DNA from: an uncultured Methanomassiliicoccus sp.
Lineage (GTDB): Archaea; Thermoplasmatota; Thermoplasmata; Methanomassiliicoccales; Methanomassiliicoccaceae
Assembly (NCBI GenBank): GCA_944319735.1
Contig: CALUEU010000002.1
Coordinates: forward strand, 186,001 to 250,000
DNA length: 64,000 nt
Direction of reading: 5' to 3'
Shown here: positions 16,630 to 24,877 of the stretch, in pieces
How positions within the stretch are numbered: the first letter of the stretch is position 1
How the letters are laid out: every line of letters begins with the position of its first letter
Position numbers and translations under genes: made by a program
Notes under the pieces: model-generated
The model's database searches: none
Told to the model about the DNA's origin: nothing
What the model saw: the letters and a program-made list of their open reading frames with translations, nothing else

Positions 16630-17528
16630 TCAGAACCACCTCTGGTCAGGTATTCCACTCTACCATTTGGATAGATTCTAGCAGTTGCACGGCGGCCAGC
16701 CCAGCATTGAAGGTTAACTGCCACGGGAAGACTTGCTGTGTGGCAGTAAGCAATTTCTATGTTGACTCCAAGAGTGGTTGTGTCACCGCCTAAACCCATA
16801 GGTCCGATACCAGTAAGATTCAAAGCTTCATACAGATCAGATTCTAACTCTGCAACGCTAGAATCTGCATTTTTTTGATCCAGAGGCCTCAATAGAGCTT
16901 TTTTTGACAGCGCCATTGCCTCATCTGCCGTTCCGCCTATGCCTATTCCTAAAATAGTAGGCGGACAAGGTTTGCCTGCTGCACTGACGACAGTATCTAA
17001 AATGAATTTTTTAACACCTTTGACTCCCTGAGACGGAGTCAGCATAGCCAAAGCGGTCATGTTCTCAGAGCCTGCTCCTTTCGGCATAACTGTAATTTCA
17101 GTATAATCTACTGAAGAAGGGTGAAAAACTACATGAGGAAGGCCTTCAGCCACGTTTGTTCCGGGATTTTCCCTTGTGAGCGGATGGACGGCGTTTGGAC
17201 GAAGAGGGATCTCATTGGTTGCCCTCAGTGTACCGGCACGGATGTGCTCTTCCAGATCTGGAGTGATTCTGCCGCTCACAAAAAACACATGAATGCCTGT
17301 ATCCTGGCACATGGGAACAGTCAGGCGGTCTGCAGCATCTATGTTGTCTAAAATCGTGCGCAGCTGCGTTCTGGCGATTTCACTGCGTTCTTTTTTTTCT
17401 GCCTCCTTCAAGGCAAAGAGGACATCTTTCGGCAGAGAAGTAACAGCCTCTTTCAACAGAGATACGACCGTATCTTCAATTACATTGTTTTCGATAATTT
17501 CACCCCATGGAGCAACTGTAGGATACAA
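16626..17528 (-). CDS. fumA: Class I fumarate hydratase alpha subunit
   Basis: The iron-sulfur half of two-subunit fumarase. The cluster-binding region begins at PMCQDTGIHVFFVSG (cysteine near residue 100), and PKGAGSENMTALAML, CPPTILGIGIGGTADEAM and GPMGLGGDTTTLGVNIE are family signatures with the expected further cysteines. 300 residues is standard. First gene of the pair. The gap of 67 bases to the divergent CinA-like gene must carry both promoters. Confidence 0.95.
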   Translation of the reverse strand: MYPTVAPWGEIIENNVIEDTVVSLLKEAVTSLPKDVLFALKEAEKKERSEIARTQLRTILDNIDAADRLTVPMCQDTGIHVFFVSGRITPDLEEHIRAGTLRATNEIPLRPNAVHPLTRENPGTNVAEGLPHVVFHPSSVDYTEITVMPKGAGSENMTALAMLTPSQGVKGVKKFILDTVVSAAGKPCPPTILGIGIGGTADEAMALSKKALLRPLDQKNADSSVAELESDLYEALNLTGIGPMGLGGDTTTLGVNIEIAYCHTASLPVAVNLQCWAGRRATARIYPNGRVEYLTRGGSE

Positions 17529-17595
17529 AGCAAATAGTGATATAAATTAGCAAGTTACAGATGAATATATACTTCTCATCATATTGCAGTAGATT

Positions 17596-18324
17596 ATGAA
17601 TGTCGGCATTATTCACATCGGCGACGAACTTCTGACTGGTAAAATCAATCCATACCCTGTTGAAATGATTGAAGCAATACGTTCCAAAGGCGCTGATGTA
17701 GCATTCATACAAGTCATTACAGACGATATAGATGTCATCGAAAGAGCATTGGCATATTCTCAAGACTCCAATGTAGACGTATTGATAATTACCGGTGGGT
17801 TAGGGCCCACTCTGGATGACCTTACCAGAGAAGCGGTTGCAAAATACATGGGTTCGGAATTAGATATTGATAAGGAATCAATTAATTATTTAGAACAATT
17901 TATGATGAAAAGACATCCTGGAAAAGAGCTTGAAGAGATATCAAAGCGTATGGCAAGAGTTCCTAAAGGTGCTGAGGCAGTACGCAACATCTGCGGAGCG
18001 GCCTGCGGAATAAAAGCTGAAATAAAGAATATGACTGTTTTCTGCCTTCCCGGATTTCCCAATGAAATGATGCCGATGTTTTATGAAAGCATACTGCCAG
18101 TAATCTCTGGAAACGGTGAAGTCTCTGAAGAACTTACGATTTTTATAAATGAATCAGATGTGGACCCTTACCTAAGGCAGATTTCAGAAAAGTATGGTGT
18201 CAGAGTAGCATCTCTGCCCAGCTTAGACTACAAAAAAATAGGAAACAAAGTAGTCATCAAAGGAAAGAAAGAAAAAGTATTGTTAGCTAAGAAAGAGTTT
18301 GAGAATTATATTAATTCCCAATAA
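17596..18324 (+). CDS. CinA N-terminal/MoaB-like domain protein
   Basis: A 242-residue protein of the molybdopterin-binding-like domain family found at the N-terminus of CinA (COG1058). Signatures are IHIGDELLTGKINPYP, ITGGLGPTLDDLTREAVAKY and the FCLPGFPNEM segment. It lacks the amidohydrolase half of bacterial CinA. Some COG1058 members are ADP-ribose or FAD pyrophosphatases; archaeal standalone forms are not characterised well enough to decide. Its 3' end overlaps NMD3, on the other strand, by 14 bases. Confidence 0.85.
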   Translation: MNVGIIHIGDELLTGKINPYPVEMIEAIRSKGADVAFIQVITDDIDVIERALAYSQDSNVDVLIITGGLGPTLDDLTREAVAKYMGSELDIDKESINYLEQFMMKRHPGKELEEISKRMARVPKGAEAVRNICGAACGIKAEIKNMTVFCLPGFPNEMMPMFYESILPVISGNGEVSEELTIFINESDVDPYLRQISEKYGVRVASLPSLDYKKIGNKVVIKGKKEKVLLAKKEFENYINSQ

Positions 18325-19339
18325 AGTACAATTCTCCTTCATAGCTGAATACTTTTATCGTATCGCCAGTTCTCTTGAAATTGCGCGGTTTCTTGATCTC
18401 TACAGTTTTGTACGAGGTAGGGTGCATTATCTGAAACTCACGATCAGTCTCAGTAAGGACGACTGCATCCATGAAGTCATCTTTTGTGCCTACTACCTTA
18501 ACTTCCCTGAGATCAATGTTTGACACCGTCTTAGGTTCATGATTCTTGATATTGCGGAGCTTGGCCGTCTGAGGTCCTGTGCTTGCTACAATAAACAGTT
18601 TACCTTTAATTTCTATAATATCCCTAACGCGGTATGGAGGTAAACGCACCAGATAAGTTACACGGTAAATGTTGCGACCGTCTTTCTGTCCCTGGATTGA
18701 AGAAGATTCTTTGCTCTCCGCCCCATAGGTAGAGATGAGATCTCTTGCGATCATTTTTCCGAAGGCCAGTGTACTGACATAAAAATCATAGCCGCCGTGG
18801 ACTTCAACCACTTTGGAAATAAACGCATCTCTGTTGTTCTTGGAAACTCCTTCTGCATATTTCATCACACGAGAAAGAATCTCTTCTTCTTCCGTATCGG
18901 AAAAATGCCTGGCGGAAGGTCTTACCTGCACGATTGATTCAAAATAACTTCCTTGAATCTTGTTGCAGCGGTCACAGACGTTGCGCCTCACTCTGACGGT
19001 AGTCGTACAGTCTTCAACTACTTCCAGATCATCATATAATAAGTAAACGAGAATCTTAACCAGATAATGTTTTTCATCAAGACGCTCTGCTGAGCATTCT
19101 ACAGCATCCAGTGTTGCGTCCTGCCTCAGCATGATGTTGCCGATCGCAAATTCCTTTACAGCTTCCTCTTCAGAGTCGTAATGTACCCAGCCTTTTCCTA
19201 TGTGGAAATCTTTGCAGTGGGCACAGTAAACGAGGTCTGAAACCTCAGGACAATTTGTAAATCTATTGCTTTTAAGATAGCATTCTGAACACAGGGAGTC
19301 GTATGTTTTCCCTTCTTTGCCACACTTTACACAGAACAT
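18311..19339 (-). CDS. nmd3: NMD3 family protein
   Basis: Archaeal homologue of the eukaryotic 60S export adaptor NMD3, 342 residues. The N-terminal zinc region has repeated CxxC pairs (FCVKCGKEGKTYDSLCSECY, YCAHC, and later VCDRCNKIQGSYFE). In eukaryotes it binds the large subunit; in archaea a role in large-subunit biogenesis is inferred. It is placed downstream of MCM and DUF424 but 100 bases away, with its own AT-rich leader. Confidence 0.92.
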   Translation of the reverse strand: MFCVKCGKEGKTYDSLCSECYLKSNRFTNCPEVSDLVYCAHCKDFHIGKGWVHYDSEEEAVKEFAIGNIMLRQDATLDAVECSAERLDEKHYLVKILVYLLYDDLEVVEDCTTTVRVRRNVCDRCNKIQGSYFESIVQVRPSARHFSDTEEEEILSRVMKYAEGVSKNNRDAFISKVVEVHGGYDFYVSTLAFGKMIARDLISTYGAESKESSSIQGQKDGRNIYRVTYLVRLPPYRVRDIIEIKGKLFIVASTGPQTAKLRNIKNHEPKTVSNIDLREVKVVGTKDDFMDAVVLTETDREFQIMHPTSYKTVEIKKPRNFKRTGDTIKVFSYEGELYFIGN

Positions 19340-19441
19340 GATTGCAATCCATTGGATGAGTTATTTAGATATTAAAGCTTGGTTCACGCATTATGTGCCT
19401 GAATTGATATGAATTAGTACAAAATGCAATATTAATCCAGG

Positions 19442-19735
19442 TCACATTTTTGCCAGCTGAGCGTGCGGGACTCCGCCGATCGTGATTATACGCTCTTCAT
19501 CAATATATTTGTGCTTGACTGCCAGAGCGATGACTTTTTCACCGACTAAATTTGCAGAGGTGCACATAGAAAGTCTGTTGAGCAGGATCTCCTCTGAAGC
19601 ATCCTCTCCCTCGTAGAATTCTCTGTAGACCTCAAGCTTCATTTTGCCTTCTGAGAATTTCATATCTAAAAGGTCCTTGTCTGCAGCTGCCAGCAAAACT
19701 TCGCTTCCAGATGTGTGAATACGTAAAGTAATCAT
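19442..19735 (-). CDS. DUF424 family protein
   Basis: A 97-residue archaeal protein recognised by HTSGSEVLLAAADKDLLDMK, YREFYEGEDASEE, SANLVGEKVIALAVKH and GVPHAQ. Function unknown. ATG at 19735 has GAGG six bases ahead; an upstream ATG at 19747 overlaps the MCM stop (ATGA) and would add four residues. Directly downstream of MCM and presumably co-transcribed. Confidence 0.85.
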   Translation of the reverse strand: MITLRIHTSGSEVLLAAADKDLLDMKFSEGKMKLEVYREFYEGEDASEEILLNRLSMCTSANLVGEKVIALAVKHKYIDEERIITIGGVPHAQLAKM

Positions 19736-19743
19736 GTTTACCC

Positions 19744-22700
19744 TCATACTATCTTATAATAGCCAGGTGTAGGAGAGTAAAGTTCTCCACCCTGTGTCAT
19801 GCGTTTAAGAAGATTTTTAACCCTATTGTCATCGATATTGTTGCCTGCAGCAAGTCTGATGATATCTTCCTGGCTCACGCCTTTCCTCTGGTCTGCATCT
19901 GCAGCCGCTTTCTTGATTATATCTTTAAGAATTGTCTGCTGCTCCCTCTGAGAGTGGCTTATGCCGGTAGCTACGATATCAAAGTCTAAGGTTTCTCCTT
20001 CTCCGGCAATCTTGTGCAGGTAGTACTCAACAGCGTTGACGGCTCTCTGTGCATCTTCAACTGTAACCAGCGTAGAAAGTCTGGCTCTAGCACTTGCCTC
20101 TGACAAACGCACAAAGGCTTCCAGCTGCCTGGCGGTAATCGGCACTGAGGCTCCTTCAGCCTCTCCCTGCTTCCTTATTTTAAGATAATAATCAGAAATG
20201 GTCTTCATGGCCTCGTCGCTCATGATCGGATTAATTCTTTTCGAATAAGCAACATATTTTCTGAAAAAGTCCCTCTCAAAGATGGGTTTCATGGTAGAAG
20301 TATCGCTGAGGATCTTTTCTGTATCTATGCCTTCAATGAAAGGAGCGTCATCATACTTTCTGACCTGGCCGCGGCGGTGGGCCTTCAGGATGTGATTGGT
20401 TATGTTTTTGTCTTTCTCTGCTGAAGGCTTATCAGTCAAAGCAAATATCAAATCAAATCTGGACAGAAGTGCAGGTGGCATATTGATCTGGTCTGCGATA
20501 TACTGATGCTCCTCAAATCTGCCGTACTTAGGGTTGGCAGCACCCAGCAGAGAGCAGCGGCACTGCAGAGTTGCCGTAATTCCGGCTTTGGCTACCGAAA
20601 TTGTTTGGCTTTCCATAGCTTCGTGCATAGATGATCTGTCTTGGTCAGTCATTTTGTCCAATTCATCAATGCATGCTTGTCCCAAATCAGCAAGAACTAA
20701 AGCACCGGCTTCAAGAGTCCATCTTCCTTCTCCAAAATCATCTTTTACTGCTGCAGCGGTGTTATGCACAGAAAAACCGTTTGCTAGGAAAGTATGGCTG
20801 TCCTGAACTGTAAGGTCATAGACATACTCAGGAAGATCGTCACAGACCTTATTAACAGAAATAATAGTAGAAGTAGAAAGCTCATTGGATTCAGGATTCA
20901 AGAAGGGAATTTTCGTTCCTACTTTGATGTCTGCCGCACAACACCATTCATCGTCACCGCAGACCATGATTTTGGTTTCTGACGTCAGACGGATTTTATG
21001 TCCTGCAGACTCTTCGAGTTCCATTAGAAATGAAGGGGTCTTTATTTTCCATATGGCTTCTAATTTCTGGTGGACTTTTTTTCCTTCAAGTACAGCGTCG
21101 ACTTGATACTTTTCAGGGATTTTTTCTATCCACTGCGCCTCTCTGATTTCCACTGGACAATGCATGTTCTTCTCAACAAATTCTCCTATCTGAATCTGAG
21201 AATCATTCACGGCAATCATACTGTCAGGCGAAATACAGAGACCAGCGGCAGACGATGATTTTCCTGAGGCATATATTCCCCTAGGAGCCAGCCTGGACAT
21301 GTATCTCAGCATCTGGCTGTTGTGAGAAATTATATTGTTGGTTATAAAATTGTGACTCTCTTCGATTTCCAGATCATAGACCCACTCTTCTTCAGCAGGA
21401 ATTTCTTCCTTGTCAGCTATGACATCATAGCAGAAGCCAGCCTCCCAGGGGTACTGATCTTCACGAGGTTCCAGCGAACCTGTGTATGCAGCTACAGGGG
21501 TCCCGATAGGGATGTTAGACACAGGCACTGCCCTGATACGGACGGCATACTGAGTGAATAAGGGATGTGTAGGCGTAACTGTCAGCTGCTTGCCGTTTTC
21601 AGTTGTAATCTTAATCAGCTTCTTAGGAGCGGTACGCTTCCAGACTCTGATGGCCTTTCCTTTCTCAATTCTGCCGTGTGCAGAAAAGGTAAGCACGTCC
21701 AGATCAATAGGTGCAGAAAAGCCGTCATCGATTTCTTCCACATTCCCTTTTGAAATGGCTTCATCGACTATCTCTTTGATCGGTCTGCAGGTGTTGTCTG
21801 CTAAAGTCACTAAAGTATCGCCAGTGACGCATTTAGCTACACCAGGATCTCCAATCAGCAGGATGTGGATATCACCACGAATCTTAGTACCGTCGTCCAG
21901 AGACTTCGGGACCCCACCAAACAGCTGGAGGGCAAGACATTCTTTCTCAACATCATATCCGAAGATCGTTGGAGAAATGGAAGCCACTATGTTCTCAAAC
22001 AGGTGCGGAGACTTTGCTGCTTCCTCTATAGCTGCAATATCCTCAGGCGTGATATCGAGTTCTTCATACTCGTGGCGCTGCGACTCTGCAGAAATCACAT
22101 CTAGAGAAATATCGAAAATCGTTGATTTTGTCTGTTGCAGTTTCTGCACTGAACGCAATATGCCGTTAAGAGTGACTCTGTCACCGGGAGCCACTGTTCC
22201 AGCAGCATCATCTTCCAGATACCCTGTCAGACGCTCCGGTTGGGCTCCTCCCCTCAGACCTTCCGGACTTTCCTGAATTTCGACTTTCTGTGTATCTACA
22301 AAGCGGCTTTCCTCAGTCAAAAGAATAAACTTGGTGGCGCCGGCGCTTCTGCCGCAGCCATCCTGCTCTTTGTAGCATTCCATAGGTTCTTTAAACAGCA
22401 GGCCGCTCTGTTCTTCTTTAATAATCCTGCCGCATCTTTTGCACTGAAACAAAGCATCCGTAATTTTCGGCCTTACTTCAGTAGCTTTTCTAACCAGACC
22501 TTCCACAGAGATTACTTTACCAACGTGTTTGGCTCTGAGGTCTCTGATTTCTACATGAACATCACGGGGGAGATTATTTACTCTCAGGTTGATGTCAGCC
22601 TCACGCATCTCCTGATGCATGAGATTCTTCATTGCCTTCTTGCCTGAGATGAGAGTCAAGTCTGGATGTTCAAGAAACTGGGCTGCCAGATCCGTATCAA

Positions 22701-22914
22701 ACATATCCAGATCAGCAAAACTGACCAGTACGCTTCTTTTATCGGGATATCCATCAGCGATTTCACGCATCTGCTGAATATATTCCGTTCCAAGAAAAAA
22801 TGCCTCCCACTTGGCAATCGTGTTGGGATCTACCTCTTTTATTGATCCCCCTTCATACGATGTCTCACTTGAGATCATTTCTTCATTAGAATTTTCAAAT
22901 TCGTCACTGGTCAA
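19744..22914 (-). CDS. mcm: Replicative MCM helicase with two inteins
   Basis: The archaeal replicative helicase, a hexameric AAA+ ATPase. The 1056-codon frame holds about 726 residues of MCM and two in-frame mini-inteins. The N-terminal domain contains a zinc finger (FQCKRCGRI, then CYKEQDGC) and the AAA+ domain has Walker A (GDPGVAK, split by intein 1 before SQ), Walker B (ACIDELDKM), and LSRFDLIF with the arginine finger. A C-terminal winged-helix domain follows. After removal of the inteins the reading joins to canonical GDPGVAKSQMLRYMSRLA and SSSAAGLTAAAVKDDFG. Start is TTG at 22914, with GGTGA close ahead. Confidence 0.95.
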   Translation of the reverse strand: MTSDEFENSNEEMISSETSYEGGSIKEVDPNTIAKWEAFFLGTEYIQQMREIADGYPDKRSVLVSFADLDMFDTDLAAQFLEHPDLTLISGKKAMKNLMHQEMREADINLRVNNLPRDVHVEIRDLRAKHVGKVISVEGLVRKATEVRPKITDALFQCKRCGRIIKEEQSGLLFKEPMECYKEQDGCGRSAGATKFILLTEESRFVDTQKVEIQESPEGLRGGAQPERLTGYLEDDAAGTVAPGDRVTLNGILRSVQKLQQTKSTIFDISLDVISAESQRHEYEELDITPEDIAAIEEAAKSPHLFENIVASISPTIFGYDVEKECLALQLFGGVPKSLDDGTKIRGDIHILLIGDPGVAKCVTGDTLVTLADNTCRPIKEIVDEAISKGNVEEIDDGFSAPIDLDVLTFSAHGRIEKGKAIRVWKRTAPKKLIKITTENGKQLTVTPTHPLFTQYAVRIRAVPVSNIPIGTPVAAYTGSLEPREDQYPWEAGFCYDVIADKEEIPAEEEWVYDLEIEESHNFITNNIISHNSQMLRYMSRLAPRGIYASGKSSSAAGLCISPDSMIAVNDSQIQIGEFVEKNMHCPVEIREAQWIEKIPEKYQVDAVLEGKKVHQKLEAIWKIKTPSFLMELEESAGHKIRLTSETKIMVCGDDEWCCAADIKVGTKIPFLNPESNELSTSTIISVNKVCDDLPEYVYDLTVQDSHTFLANGFSVHNTAAAVKDDFGEGRWTLEAGALVLADLGQACIDELDKMTDQDRSSMHEAMESQTISVAKAGITATLQCRCSLLGAANPKYGRFEEHQYIADQINMPPALLSRFDLIFALTDKPSAEKDKNITNHILKAHRRGQVRKYDDAPFIEGIDTEKILSDTSTMKPIFERDFFRKYVAYSKRINPIMSDEAMKTISDYYLKIRKQGEAEGASVPITARQLEAFVRLSEASARARLSTLVTVEDAQRAVNAVEYYLHKIAGEGETLDFDIVATGISHSQREQQTILKDIIKKAAADADQRKGVSQEDIIRLAAGNNIDDNRVKNLLKRMTQGGELYSPTPGYYKIV
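20761..21237 (-). other. Mini-intein 2 in MCM
   Basis: A 159-residue intein 27 residues after the first, between SSSAAGL and TAAAVKDD. It starts CISPDSMIAVNDSQ, contains a block-B-like SAGHKIRLTSETKIMV and ends EYVYDLTVQDSHTFLANGFS then VHN, followed by extein threonine. The block B histidine position (TPxH in most inteins) reads TSET, which is unusual. No endonuclease domain. Sequence differs from intein 1, so it is not a recent duplicate. Confidence 0.9.
21319..21831 (-). other. Mini-intein 1 in MCM Walker A
   Basis: A 171-residue intein inserted after the lysine of GDPGVAK. It starts with C (CVTGDTLVTLADN, block A), has block B (LTVTPTHPLF) and ends with YDLEIEESHNFITNNIISHN, i.e. a terminal HN followed by extein serine. 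There is no LAGLIDADG endonuclease between the splicing blocks, so it should splice but not home. Splicing is needed to build a working ATP site. Confidence 0.92.
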
Positions 22915-22969
22915 AATCTCACCCTGTTTTTCATGTACACTTCACATATATTTCTTCTTATCTTTCTCA

Positions 22970-23494
22970 TTATTCAGATCGTTCAGGAGGAACAAACTCC
23001 ATCTGGACCTTTACTACCTCCGCACTGGTTCTGGCTTCAGCATAGCAATCCAGAGGTTCCTGGTTCAGCTTGATGAATTGTTCACCCCAGCTGAATTTTG
23101 AAAGTATCTGAACGGCCTGTTCCTTTATCCCCATAATATATAATGAAGCCGCTAAAGCCTCCACGCTTGAGAGTTTGAGAGGTTTTCCCCAGTTGACTGG
23201 ATTCGCAGCTAGAAGATAAGGAAGGGCACGCTGCTGCAGATCACTCCTCAGCCTAGGAAAGTCATTAATCTGGTTCCAGGACATGTCCATAACTACCAGG
23301 CCGTGGGCGAGCGCAGTTTTAGTATCTTCACGGGAAATTGCTTTTTCAGCATAGGGCGTGAGGACGACTGCACCATGGGGTATCCTTCTCAGAGATGATA
23401 GTTCCTGAGCCAAATTAAATTTCATCAGCTTTTTACCAGTACACTTCTTGGGATCGCACTGATGTTCATCATAAACGTATAGATTTACAATCAC
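22970..23494 (-). CDS. tsr3: Tsr3 16S/18S rRNA aminocarboxypropyltransferase
   Basis: A 174-residue SPOUT-class enzyme of the Tsr3 family (formerly DUF367), which transfers the aminocarboxypropyl group of SAM to a hypermodified uridine of small-subunit rRNA. Diagnostic segments are DPKKCTGKKLMKFNLA near the N-terminus, GLVVMDMSWNQIND, RALPYLLAANPVNWGKP and KLSSVEALAASLYIMG. Standard length. GTG start at 23494. It lies upstream of MCM with an AT-rich gap of 55 bases. Confidence 0.94.
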   Translation of the reverse strand: MIVNLYVYDEHQCDPKKCTGKKLMKFNLAQELSSLRRIPHGAVVLTPYAEKAISREDTKTALAHGLVVMDMSWNQINDFPRLRSDLQQRALPYLLAANPVNWGKPLKLSSVEALAASLYIMGIKEQAVQILSKFSWGEQFIKLNQEPLDCYAEARTSAEVVKVQMEFVPPERSE

Positions 23495-23644
23495 GCTCTA
23501 CACTCCTTGTCATTAACGCTCAATTGGTAAGTACCTAAATTGTTTTGCATAAAATACGCGTTATATTGCCTACATCATTATTCTGACATATATAGTCTAG
23601 AACACTCGACAAGAATAAGTCATACCACAACCATAGCGAAACTG

Positions 23645-24877
23645 ATGCAGTCTAAAAAAGATCTCATTGGGTGTGCGGAGAATTATCAGAAACAGATGGT
23701 AGATGAATTGACTGCAATGCTGAGAATCCCGGCTATGGGGCCAGAGAACGGCGGAGACGGAGAAGGCAAACGTGCAGACCATTTGGAGAGTCTGCTTAAG
23801 TCATGGAACCTGCCGGTAGAAAGAATAGAGGTAGAGGATGAAAGGATAGGCCTTAGACCGAATCTCATCAGCAGAATAAAAGGAAACAAAGAAAAAACAA
23901 TCTGGCTCGTCGCACACATGGATACTGTGTCTCCAGGAAACCTGAATTCTTGGGATAATGACCCGTTTAATCCAGTAGTAAAAGACGGAAAGGTCTATGG
24001 CAGAGGTTCAGAAGACAACGGGCAGTCTGTGATCTCATCCATATTCGCTTTGAAAATTCTCTCAGAACTTGAAGAAAAACCACAGCTGTCATATGGAGTT
24101 GTTTTGGTCGCAGATGAAGAAGCAGGATCACTTTATGGAATAAGGCCCCTGATAGAACAGGGATGTTTCAGAAAAGAAGATGTGTTTTTCGTTCCAGATT
24201 TTGGAGAAGCAACCGGTTCAAGCATAGAAATCATGGAGAAATCAATAATCTGGATGAAAGTTTCAGCAAAGGGCAAGCAGGTTCATGCATCAGTACCTAA
24301 CAGGGGGATTAATGCTCTTGTCGAGGGATCGAAGTTCGTCCTTGCCCTGAGAGATGAATTATACACTCATTTTAACTTAAGCAATCCTGCATACAACTAT
24401 GAGATTTCTACATTTGAGCCGACAAAAAGAGAGAATGAAGAGGGCAGCATAAATATCATTCCAGAAGTGGAAAATGTCTTCTTTGATATCAGGCTCCTTC
24501 CTGAATACTCAATTGAAGAATGTATAGCATTTGCAAAGGAGTTTGCCTCTAAGTACTCTGAAGAAAATAAGATAGAGGTAATTGTTGAAGATATCCGCGT
24601 AGATCCTGCAGGGCCTCCTTCTGCAACAGACAGTAAAGAGTTCTCAACCTTGAAAGATTCCATACATGAAGTCCTTAATGCAGAGGCAAAGGCAATAGGC
24701 ATAGGAGGGCAGACATGTGCCAACTGGTTCAGAAAAGCAGGATACAATGCTTATGCATGGCAGACGGTTGAAGGCCTGGCGCATCAGACAAATGAATATG
24801 CAAAAATAGAGAATATCGTCAATGATTCTGCAGTATTTGTTCTGACAATGTATGAATTGTGTTTCAGAGCTGCTTAA
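23645..24877 (+). CDS. M20 family metallohydrolase (ArgE/DapE type)
   Basis: A 410-residue zinc-dependent amidohydrolase or peptidase. Metal and catalytic residues are visible: H91 and D93 (LVAHMDTVS), D124 (GRGSEDNG), E158/E159 (VADEEAGS), D-containing FVPDFGEATGS, and a C-terminal H in GLAHQTNEY. The substrate cannot be read from sequence; DapE, ArgE or LysK-like roles are possible. ATG at 23645 (MQSKKDLIG) is chosen because the frame upstream of it lacks a ribosome site and family homology. It converges on ftsY with a four-base overlap of stops. Confidence 0.88.
   Translation: MQSKKDLIGCAENYQKQMVDELTAMLRIPAMGPENGGDGEGKRADHLESLLKSWNLPVERIEVEDERIGLRPNLISRIKGNKEKTIWLVAHMDTVSPGNLNSWDNDPFNPVVKDGKVYGRGSEDNGQSVISSIFALKILSELEEKPQLSYGVVLVADEEAGSLYGIRPLIEQGCFRKEDVFFVPDFGEATGSSIEIMEKSIIWMKVSAKGKQVHASVPNRGINALVEGSKFVLALRDELYTHFNLSNPAYNYEISTFEPTKRENEEGSINIIPEVENVFFDIRLLPEYSIEECIAFAKEFASKYSEENKIEVIVEDIRVDPAGPPSATDSKEFSTLKDSIHEVLNAEAKAIGIGGQTCANWFRKAGYNAYAWQTVEGLAHQTNEYAKIENIVNDSAVFVLTMYELCFRAA

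Noticed and set aside
21554-22276. A 240-codon open frame opposite MCM
   Set aside because: Antisense shadow of the conserved helicase; composition is low-complexity and rich in serine, as expected of reversed codons.
19744-22914. MCM as a disrupted gene
   Set aside because: The insertions are in frame, begin with Cys, end with HN followed by Ser or Thr, and rejoin to canonical MCM motifs.
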